Positions 1-5,010 of a DNA stretch of 6,992 nucleotides are shown piece after piece (positions within the stretch are counted from its first letter, which is position 1; each line of letters opens with the position of its first letter). Both the position numbers and the translations under genes were made by a program. Where the stretch lies: assembly GCA_028292065.1 (NCBI GenBank), contig JAQGNC010000463.1:1-6992 (forward strand), written 5' to 3'. Source of the DNA: Betaproteobacteria bacterium (GTDB lineage: Bacteria > Pseudomonadota > Gammaproteobacteria > Burkholderiales > SG8-41). The notes below the pieces were generated by a model. It did no database searches and was not told the origin of the DNA. It saw only the letters and a program-made list of their open reading frames with translations.

Positions 1-42
1 GAGCGCCGCCCATCGCGCGTTCATCATTTCGTATTCATCATT

Positions 43-70
43 AAAAAAGCCGGCAGGACGCCGGCCTTTT
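43..70 (-). terminator. Rho-independent terminator after grxD
   Basis: Six-bp perfect GC stem: GCCGGC at 49-54 pairs with GCCGGC at 60-65 around the loop AGGAC. On the minus strand it is followed directly by six T (48 down to 43), the classic intrinsic terminator layout. It lies about 20 bases past the TGA at 89-91, the natural end of the glutaredoxin frame, so it closes the hemA-prfA-prmC-grxD transcript. On the plus strand the stem is followed by C then TTTT (67-70), so it could also stop convergent transcription from the left. Confidence 0.88.
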
Positions 71-88
71 CTTCACCACTTCCTGCGA

Positions 89-133
89 TCAGCCCTGCAG
101 CACTTTCGCCAGCTCACCGCTCTTGTACATCTA
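89..133 (-). other. Detached 3' end of grxD (stop codon plus 13 codons)
   Basis: Reading the minus strand in the grxD frame, TAG at 131-133 is followed by 13 sense codons giving MYKSGELAKVLQG and then TGA at 89-91. This tail matches what Grx4 proteins normally carry after GGSDI-MM-E (E. coli GrxD ends in a comparable M-Y-x-x-G-E-L-x-x-L helix), so it is still recognisable as coding and has gathered no further lesions. ATG codons flank the TAG on both sides, so ribosome reinitiation on a 13-codon peptide is conceivable but would be of no obvious use. The lack of further decay argues for a recent mutation, a sequence error or readthrough. Confidence 0.8.
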
Positions 134-397
134 CATCATGATGTCCGAGCCGCCGACGAATTCGCCGTTGACGTAAAGCTGGGGGATCGTCGGCCAGTTC
201 GCGTATTCCTTGATGCCCTGGCGAATCTCCGCATCTTCGAGCACGTTGACCGTGTGGAAGTCCTCGACCCCGCACGCGCGCAGGATGTTGCAGGCATTGG
301 CCGAAAAGCCGCACTGCGGAAAATCGGCGGAGCCTTTCATGTACAGCACGACCTTGTTGCTGGTGACCTGTTCCTTGATGGTGTCCTGGATGCTCAT
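131..397 (-). CDS. grxD: Grx4-type monothiol glutaredoxin, C-terminally truncated by an in-frame TAG
   Basis: Monothiol glutaredoxin of the CGFS class. This family carries [2Fe-2S] clusters and passes them to client proteins, and works with BolA proteins in the cytoplasm. The active-site CGFS is at residues 29-32, preceded by the usual Y-x-K-G strand (K21-G22). WPTIPQLYV (68-76) holds the cis-proline loop and G82-G83-S-D the glutathione-binding turn. The open frame gives 88 residues and stops at TAG (131-133). Without that codon it would run on with MYKSGELAKVLQG to TGA at 89-91, giving 102 residues, the normal family length. The normal residue after the double Met is usually Glu, so a single GAG-to-TAG change explains the break. 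It is the last gene of the hemA-prfA-prmC operon, 32 bases after prmC, with only a weak ribosome-binding site. The missing part is most of the last helix; Fe-S binding residues remain, but stability may suffer. An assembly error or amber readthrough is also possible. Confidence 0.88.
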   Translation of the reverse strand: MSIQDTIKEQVTSNKVVLYMKGSADFPQCGFSANACNILRACGVEDFHTVNVLEDAEIRQGIKEYANWPTIPQLYVNGEFVGGSDIMM

Positions 398-429
398 GGC
401 GGTATACCCGAGTAAAGTTGTCGGATATT

Positions 430-1275
430 TTACCGGGCCGGCTGCGGCACCGTCAACCGGGCGCCGGTGACCCGCTCGATGTCGGCCAGGTCCTGCTCCG
501 AAAACACGTCGGCGTAGCCCGCGGCTTCGAACAGCGCGCGCACCGCGGCGCCCTGGTCGTGGCCGTGCTCGACCAGGAGCCAGCCGCCCGGCGCGAGGTG
601 TTTCGCGCCTTCCGCGGCGATGTGGCGGATCGCGTCGAGGCCGTCGGTCCCTGATTCGAGCGCGGAGCGCGGCTCGAACCTGAGGTCGCCCGCTTCGAGA
701 TGCGGGTCGCCTGCCGCGACGTACGGCGGATTGGAAACGATGACGTCGAAATGCTCGTCGCGCAGCGCCTCGAACCAGTTGCTTTGCAAGAATGCGACGT
801 TTCCGACCCTGAGCTCGAAAGCGTTGCGGCGGGCGACCGCAAGCGCTTCATATGATTGATCCAGCGCAACAATTTTGCAATGTGAGCGCTCGCTCGCAAT
901 GGCGATAGCGACGCATCCGCTGCCGGTTCCGACGTCGAGTATCCGGGCCGCGGTACTGGTGGCGATACGCTCGAGCGCGAGGTCGACCAGCAGCTCGGTT
1001 TCGGGCCGCGGGATCAGCACCGCGGGCGAGACCTTGAAAGGACGGCCGTAGAACTCGCGCTCGCCGGTGAGATAGGCGACCGGCTCCCCGGCTTCGCGCC
1101 GCTCGACCAGGGCGCGGTAGGCGGTCTCCTGTTGCTGGCGCATGCCGATTTCGGGGTGTGCGATCAGATACGCGGCGTTGCGTCCGGTCACGTGCGCGAG
1201 GAGCACGCGGGCGTCGGTGGCGCCGATGCGCGCGGTGCCGTCCTGCAGCGCCTGGCCGAGGTTGATCGGGCTCAT
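430..1275 (-). CDS. prmC: Peptide chain release factor N5-glutamine methyltransferase
   Basis: Methylates, using S-adenosylmethionine, the glutamine of the GGQ motif in RF1 and RF2, which raises termination efficiency. The protein has 281 residues, normal for the family. Visible signatures are an N-terminal helical substrate-binding domain (about 1-85), the linker motif IPRPETE (88-94), the SAM-binding glycine loop DVGTGSG (114-120), and the catalytic NPPY tetrad (182-185), whose Asn and carbonyls bind the glutamine amide. EPRSAL (201-206), another PrmC hallmark, follows. The ATG lies inside ATGA shared with the prfA stop (1272-1275), so it is translationally coupled to its own substrate's gene; no clear Shine-Dalgarno precedes it. 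It ends in TAA at 430-432. Identification is firm from NPPY plus the neighbour; the DNA/rRNA methyltransferases that share NPPY lack IPRPETE and EPRSAL. Confidence 0.97.
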   Translation of the reverse strand: MSPINLGQALQDGTARIGATDARVLLAHVTGRNAAYLIAHPEIGMRQQQETAYRALVERREAGEPVAYLTGEREFYGRPFKVSPAVLIPRPETELLVDLALERIATSTAARILDVGTGSGCVAIAIASERSHCKIVALDQSYEALAVARRNAFELRVGNVAFLQSNWFEALRDEHFDVIVSNPPYVAAGDPHLEAGDLRFEPRSALESGTDGLDAIRHIAAEGAKHLAPGGWLLVEHGHDQGAAVRALFEAAGYADVFSEQDLADIERVTGARLTVPQPAR

Positions 1276-2363
1276 GCCGCCGCCGTGTCTTCGGCGAGCT
1301 GCGCGAGCAGCTCGGCCTGGTGTTCCGCGATGAGCGCGTCGGTAAGCTCGTACAGGTCGCCGTCCATGATTGCCGCGATTTTATAAAGAGTGAGGTTGAT
1401 CCGGTGGTCGGTCACCCGGCCCTGCGGAAAGTTGTAGGTGCGGATGCGCTCCGATCGGTCGCCGCTGCCCACGAGCGATTTGCGAGTCGCCGCGATCCGG
1501 CTCTGCTGCTCGCGCACCTGCTTGTCCTTGATGCGCGCGGCGAGCACGGCCATGGCGCGCGCCTTGTTCTTGTGCTGGGAGCGATCGTCCTGGCATTCGA
1601 CGATCGTGCCGGTGGGCACGTGCGTGATGCGGACCGCCGAATCGGTCTTGTTGATGTGCTGCCCGCCGGCGCCCGAGGCGCGGTAGGTGTCGATCTTCAG
1701 GTCTGCCGGGTTGAGCACGATGTCCTGCACTTCGTCTGCCTCGGGAAACACCGCGACCGTGCACGCCGAGGTGTGGATGCGGCCCTGCGTCTCGGTGTCG
1801 GGGACGCGCTGTACGCGATGCGCGCCCGACTCGAACTTGAGGCGCGAATACGCGCCGGTACCGATGAGTCGAGCGATGATCTCACGAAAGCCGCCCATGT
1901 CGGACGCGCTCTGGGAGATGACCTCGACCTGCCAGCGGTTGCGCTCGGCAAATCGCGCATACATGCGGAAGAGATCGGCGGCGAACAGCGCCGACTCTTC
2001 GCCGCCGGTGCCCGCGCGAATCTCGAGAAAGATGTTGCGCTCTTCGTTCGGGTCTTTGGGCAGGAGCTGCTTCTGCAGCTCGAGCTCGATGCGATCGAGG
2101 CGCTCGCGAGTCTCGCGCATCTCGGCTTCGGCAAACTCCAGGCTTTCGGGATCGTTCGCCATCTCCTGCGCGGCGTGCAAATCCCCCTGCGCGCTGCAGT
2201 ACGAGCGATACAGGTCGACCACCGGTCCGATCTCGGCGTGCTCGCGAGTGAGCCGGCGATAGTTGTCCATGTCGCTCGTCAGGTCCTCGGACCCGAGCAG
2301 CGAGTTCAGCTCGTCGAGACGATGGGTGAGCTGCGTCAGCTTTGCTGAAATGCTAGGTTTCAT
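1272..2363 (-). CDS. prfA: Peptide chain release factor 1 (RF1)
   Basis: Recognises UAG and UAA in the ribosomal A site and triggers peptidyl-tRNA hydrolysis. It has 363 residues, the usual length. The coiled N-terminal domain spans about 1-105. EIRAGTGGEESALFAADL (114-131) marks the family. The P-x-T tripeptide 'anticodon' is PDT at 188-190, within the RVP-x-T-E-x-Q-G-R-I-H-T-S block. GAGGQHINKTDSAVR (231-245) contains catalytic GGQ at 233-235. RSQHKNK (261-267) and GDRSERIRTYNFPQGRVTDHR (301-321) are also strictly RF1-like. P-x-T rather than SPF separates it from RF2, and there is no internal frameshift site. The middle residue of the tripeptide is Asp where E. coli has Ala; that position varies in the family. 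Its start overlaps the hemA stop by ATGA (2360-2363) and its stop overlaps the prmC start in the same way, so translation of all three is likely coupled. Confidence 0.97.
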   Translation of the reverse strand: MKPSISAKLTQLTHRLDELNSLLGSEDLTSDMDNYRRLTREHAEIGPVVDLYRSYCSAQGDLHAAQEMANDPESLEFAEAEMRETRERLDRIELELQKQLLPKDPNEERNIFLEIRAGTGGEESALFAADLFRMYARFAERNRWQVEVISQSASDMGGFREIIARLIGTGAYSRLKFESGAHRVQRVPDTETQGRIHTSACTVAVFPEADEVQDIVLNPADLKIDTYRASGAGGQHINKTDSAVRITHVPTGTIVECQDDRSQHKNKARAMAVLAARIKDKQVREQQSRIAATRKSLVGSGDRSERIRTYNFPQGRVTDHRINLTLYKIAAIMDGDLYELTDALIAEHQAELLAQLAEDTAAA

Positions 2364-3601
2364 AGGTCATACAAACGTGAAAGCGTCGCCGCGAGCGCCT
2401 CGCGCTCTTCGTCGTCGGCGTGATTCAGCGCGTGCGTGGGCGCGTGCATGAGCTTATTGGTGAGCGCGCGCGACAGCTCGTCGAGCACGCGCTGCGGATC
2501 TTCGCCTTTCGCGAGCCGCCTCTGGGCGCGCTCGAGCTCGTGGCGGCGCGAGCGCTCGGCAGCATCGCGCATCGAGCGTATCGCAGGCACGACGTCGCGG
2601 CTGCCGAGCCAGTGCATGAACTCGGTGACGTGATTCTCGATGATGACCTCGGCCTGTGCCACCGCGTTCTGCCTCACGTCGAGGCCTTCGCGCGCGAGCT
2701 TGCCGAGATCGTCGACAGTGTAGAGGAACACGTCGCCGAGCGTCCCGACTTCGGCCTCGATGTCTCTGGGCACCGCGAGGTCGAACATCAGCATCGGGCG
2801 GTGCTTGCGCGCTTTGACCGCGCTCTCGACCAAGCCCTTGCCGATCAGCGGCAGCGGCGCGGCCGTCGAGCACACGACGATGTCGTGATGCGCGAGGTGC
2901 GCGCCGAGGTCGTTCAGCGGGATCACGCGTCCGATGAAACGATCGGCGAGCTGCTGGGCGCGCGCTTCGGTGCGATTGGCGAACGTCATGTGCTTCGGGT
3001 GCTGCGCCGCGAAGTGCGCCGCGCACAGCTCGATCATCTCGCCCGCGCCGACGAAGAGCACGTTCTGTCCCGCGATCGTCGGGTAGATGCGCTCCGCGAG
3101 CTTCACCGCGGCGGAAGCCATCGATACCGTGCTCGCGCCGATGTCGGTCTCGCTGCGCACCGCTTTCGCGACCGTGAAAGTGCGCTGGAAAAGCTTGTTC
3201 AGCACGAGCCCGAGCGTGCCCGCGGCCTCGGCGCTGCGCGCGGCCTCCTTGAACTGCCCGAGGATCTGCGGCTCGCCCAGCACCATCGAATCGAGCCCGC
3301 TCGCCACCCGGAAAGCGTGCTTGACCGCTTGGTCCTGCGGATAGCGATAGAGGTACGAGTCGAGCTGCTGCGGCTTCATGCTGTGGTAATCGGCGAGCCA
3401 GCTCACCGCGGAGCGCGGCTCGTCGGTGCTGCAATAGACTTCGGTGCGGTTGCAGGTCGAGATGATCGCGGCTTCTTTCACACGCTGCCGATCGACCAGA
3501 TCGCGCAGCGCCTGCTGTATCGTTTCGGCGTTGAAGACCACCCGCTCGCGCACGTCCAGCGGAGCGGTCTGGTGGTTCAGGCCGAAAGTGAAAAGCGGCA
3601 T
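2360..3601 (-). CDS. hemA: Glutamyl-tRNA reductase
   Basis: Reduces glutamyl-tRNA(Glu) with NADPH to glutamate-1-semialdehyde, the first committed step of C5-pathway tetrapyrrole (heme, siroheme) synthesis. It has 413 residues, full length for a bacterial enzyme. The catalytic domain opens with LFTFGLNHQTAPLDVRE; nucleophile Cys50 sits in STCNRTE (48-54). SGLDSMVLGEPQILGQFK (101-118) is the second catalytic-domain signature. The NADPH-binding glycine motif is VGAGEM (184-189), followed by NRT (about 209-211). MFDLAVPRDIE and the helical dimerisation tail complete the family pattern, with the charged hinge helix near MRDAAERSRRHELERAQ. It is the first gene of the operon; a TATAAT box lies about 48 bases upstream. 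No strong Shine-Dalgarno is present before the ATG. The heme-dependent proteolysis signals known in enterobacteria cannot be judged from sequence here. Confidence 0.97.
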   Translation of the reverse strand: MPLFTFGLNHQTAPLDVRERVVFNAETIQQALRDLVDRQRVKEAAIISTCNRTEVYCSTDEPRSAVSWLADYHSMKPQQLDSYLYRYPQDQAVKHAFRVASGLDSMVLGEPQILGQFKEAARSAEAAGTLGLVLNKLFQRTFTVAKAVRSETDIGASTVSMASAAVKLAERIYPTIAGQNVLFVGAGEMIELCAAHFAAQHPKHMTFANRTEARAQQLADRFIGRVIPLNDLGAHLAHHDIVVCSTAAPLPLIGKGLVESAVKARKHRPMLMFDLAVPRDIEAEVGTLGDVFLYTVDDLGKLAREGLDVRQNAVAQAEVIIENHVTEFMHWLGSRDVVPAIRSMRDAAERSRRHELERAQRRLAKGEDPQRVLDELSRALTNKLMHAPTHALNHADDEEREALAATLSRLYDL

Positions 3602-3648
3602 CGCAGGCTGAAAGGCGGTCGACGGGAAAGCTGTGGAAGAGCCGCCAC

Positions 3649-3654
3649 ATTATA
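3649..3654 (-). promoter_or_regulatory. Probable -10 box of the hemA operon promoter
   Basis: The minus strand reads a perfect TATAAT here, 47 bases upstream of the hemA ATG, leaving a leader of roughly 40 bases. The region at the -35 distance (GGAGCC or GAGCCG, about 3672-3677) matches the sigma-70 consensus poorly, so either a weak promoter or an activator is implied. No extended -10 TG is present. In such GC-rich sequence a perfect TATAAT in the right place is unlikely by chance, but the transcription start is inferred. Confidence 0.6.
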
Positions 3655-3715
3655 CGCGGCCGAGCGACTGCGGCTCCGGAATGCTCGCAGTTTGAAGGAC
3701 TTAGGTTGAAAGGCC

Positions 3716-3839
3716 GTGAACGGGTGAACGGGTGAACGCGTAAGAGCCGGGACGAGCGGCCGGATTCGCGGCAAGCACGGCTTGTACCCCGCTCACCGCG
3801 GCAGCCCGGACCTACCCGTTCGCCCGTTCACCCGTTCAC
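3716..3839. repeat. Octamer-repeat inverted element 1 (3 units / 76-base spacer / 3 inverted units)
   Basis: Left arm 3716-3739 is three tandem copies of GTGAACGG (the last ends in C). Right arm 3816-3839 is three copies of the complement CCGTTCAC (the first is CCGTTCGC). The arms form an inverted repeat of about 24 bp separated by 76 bases. The spacer holds further nested complementary pairs in the right order: CCGGG 3747-3751 with CCCGG 3805-3809, CGCGG 3767-3771 with CCGCG 3796-3800, and a hairpin CAAGC-ACG-GCTTG at 3772-3784. The whole could extrude as a cruciform or fold as one long RNA hairpin. It fills the gap between the dehydrogenase 3' end and the hemA promoter. No transposase or clear target-site duplication is seen, and its function is unknown. 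Confidence 0.85.
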
Positions 3840-3841
3840 CG

Positions 3842-3865
3842 GGGTTTTCGCTGCGGCGAAAACCC
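3842..3865 (-). terminator. Ten-bp hairpin directly after the dehydrogenase stop codon
   Basis: Bases 3842-3851 (GGGTTTTCGC) pair perfectly with 3856-3865 (GCGAAAACCC) around the four-base loop TGCG. On the minus strand the stem begins at the very next base after the TAA stop (3866-3868). There is no T-tract on the far side; the octamer array follows at once. It is therefore a strong hairpin but not a canonical intrinsic terminator. It may act as an RNA 3'-end stabiliser, or as part of a larger terminator together with the adjoining inverted element. Confidence 0.5.
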
Positions 3866-4855
3866 TTACGCCTCGTTCACCATCGGCTGGTCACCGATGA
3901 GGCGCGCGAAGTTCGTCGCGAATATCTCGAACGCGCGGCCGTCGTTACCGCTCGACGCCGAAGCGTTGTGCGGGCTGCAGATGACGTTGGGGATGTCCCA
4001 CAGCGGGGAGTCGGTCGCGAGCGGCTCTTTCTCGAAGACGTCGAGGTAAGCGCCGCCGAGGCGGCCGCTCGTAAGGGCCTGGATGAGCGCGCGCTCGTCG
4101 GCGCATCCGCCTCGCGCCACGTTGACCACGTGCGCGCCATCCGGCAGCGCCGCGAGGGTCTGTGCGTTGAGCAGGTGCCGCGTCTCCGCGGTCAACGGGC
4201 ACGCGAGCACGACCCAGTCGGCTCTAGGCATGAGCTTCGGGAAATCGGCGATCACGTGCATCTCGTCGACCGGATCGCCGGGTTCGCGCGGGCTGCGCCG
4301 CACGCCGAGCACCGTCATCCCGATCGCCTGGCAAAAGCGCGCGACGGTCGCGCCGATCGTGCCGAGCCCGACGATCACCACGGTCTGGCCTTTGAGGTCG
4401 CGAGGCACGTCGGTGCCGCGCATCGGCTCCCACGCGCGGCGCCGCTGCGCTTCGATCCACAACGGGAAGCGCCGCGCGAGCATCAGCATGGCGCCGATCG
4501 CGGTCTGCCCGACCGGCTCGCCGTTGGTGCCGGCCGAGCTCGTCAGCTTGATCCCACGCTCGATGAGCCCTTTCAGCCACGGGTGCTGATCGATGCCGGT
4601 GCTGGTGAAATGCACCCATTTCAGGTTCGGCGCGGCGCTGACGATCTCGCCGAACGTGGCGTAGTGATCGGAGAAGCGGATGTCGCGCGTGAGATACGCG
4701 ACCTCGATCTGCGCGAGCGCGTCATCCGACAGGCGACCTCGCGGGTCGTCGGGCAGGTGCACGGCGCGCACGTGCGCGCCCGCTTCTCTCGCGGCCGTGT
4801 GTAGACGCTCGCCGAACTGCGCGACGAACGCTTTGGAGAGCAACATTCCGGTCAT
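3866..4855 (-). CDS. D-2-hydroxyacid dehydrogenase (GhrA/hydroxypyruvate-reductase-like)
   Basis: NAD(P)-dependent interconversion of a 2-oxoacid and a D-2-hydroxyacid, cytoplasmic. It has 329 residues, the usual length. The discontinuous substrate domain (1 to about 110, plus the C-terminal end) surrounds a Rossmann domain with GLGTIG at 163-168. Catalytic residues in expected contexts are Arg248 (NVARGG), Glu277 (FEKEPL) and His296 (SPHNAS). After the second strand the sequence reads GVRRSP (184-189) with arginines instead of the NAD-selecting Asp, which suggests NADPH preference, as in GhrA-type glyoxylate/hydroxypyruvate reductases. The exact substrate cannot be told. An ATG four codons in (4844-4846) is an alternative start; neither has a good ribosome site. 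It lies 151 bases downstream of prpB on the same strand, with an octamer element between, and could be cotranscribed. Its last codons (Val-Asn-Glu) are written with GTGAACGA, the same octamer as the neighbouring arrays. Confidence 0.9.
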   Translation of the reverse strand: MTGMLLSKAFVAQFGERLHTAAREAGAHVRAVHLPDDPRGRLSDDALAQIEVAYLTRDIRFSDHYATFGEIVSAAPNLKWVHFTSTGIDQHPWLKGLIERGIKLTSSAGTNGEPVGQTAIGAMLMLARRFPLWIEAQRRRAWEPMRGTDVPRDLKGQTVVIVGLGTIGATVARFCQAIGMTVLGVRRSPREPGDPVDEMHVIADFPKLMPRADWVVLACPLTAETRHLLNAQTLAALPDGAHVVNVARGGCADERALIQALTSGRLGGAYLDVFEKEPLATDSPLWDIPNVICSPHNASASSGNDGRAFEIFATNFARLIGDQPMVNEA

Positions 4856-4871
4856 TGAGGCGCGCCACGCG

Positions 4872-5010
4872 GTGAACGGGTGAACGAGTGAACGGGTGAA
4901 CGAGTAACGGCTCGCTCATCGCTCCACCCAACAAAACGGTATCGCACCCACACCACCCAGCACAGCCCCTGCAAACCCCCGTTCACTCGTTCACCCGTTG
5001 ACCCGTTCAC
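4872..5010. repeat. Octamer-repeat inverted element 2 (4 units / 75-base spacer / 4 inverted units)
   Basis: Left arm 4872-4903 is four tandem octamers alternating GTGAACGG and GTGAACGA. Right arm 4979-5010 is four inverted units: CCGTTCAC, TCGTTCAC, CCGTTGAC, CCGTTCAC. The spacer is 75 bases (4904-4978), almost the same length as in element 1. Both spacers start with GTAA after the left arm (a decayed extra unit) but otherwise differ; this one is very C-rich on the plus strand. The element occupies nearly all of the prpB-dehydrogenase gap, and its right edge runs into prpB, giving that gene its TGA stop (5007-5009). The shared design at two sites 1.1 kb apart points to a dispersed small repeat family, not chance. 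Confidence 0.88.
4947..4980 (-). other. Putative G-quadruplex motif in the prpB-dehydrogenase gap
   Basis: The minus strand, which is the sense strand of both flanking genes, reads G5 - six bases - G4 - seven bases - G3 - six bases - G3, meeting the G3+N1-7 rule; a fifth GGG lies at 4927-4929. On the plus strand the runs are CCC 4947-4949, CCC 4956-4958, CCCC 4966-4969 and CCCCC 4976-4980. It sits just past the prpB stop, inside the spacer of octamer element 2, so a readthrough mRNA would carry it. Formation is a prediction only. Confidence 0.5.

Noticed and set aside
1..42. Possible start of a minus-strand gene (ATG at 25-27, MMNARWAAL to the edge), or the end of a plus-strand gene at TAA 42-44.
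   Set aside because: Only about nine to fourteen codons are visible, with no ribosome site. A minus-strand gene would have no room for a promoter after the terminator. Neither can be supported. A direct repeat TTCATCATT (20-28, 34-42) is too short to interpret.
2420..3709. Long plus-strand open frames opposite hemA (429 codons) and prfA (342 codons at 1320-2348).
   Set aside because: They are antisense shadows of GC-rich genes: Arg/His/Ala/Asp-heavy composition, no recognisable motif, and the opposite strand is firmly identified.
3577..3774. Small open frames crossing the octamer arrays (for example 3577-3774 minus, 4722-4934 minus) with TRSPVHPF-like repeats.
   Set aside because: The 8-residue periodicity is just the translation of an 8-base repeat through three frames; no coding signal beyond that.
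3716..5010. The octamer arrays as a CRISPR locus.
   Set aside because: Units are 8 bases with no spacers between them, arms are inverted, and no cas gene is present.
3716..5010. The two octamer elements as ends of a composite transposon carrying the dehydrogenase.
   Set aside because: Each element is complete with both arms, there is no transposase, and no target-site duplication could be found at the outer edges (before 3716 and after 5010).
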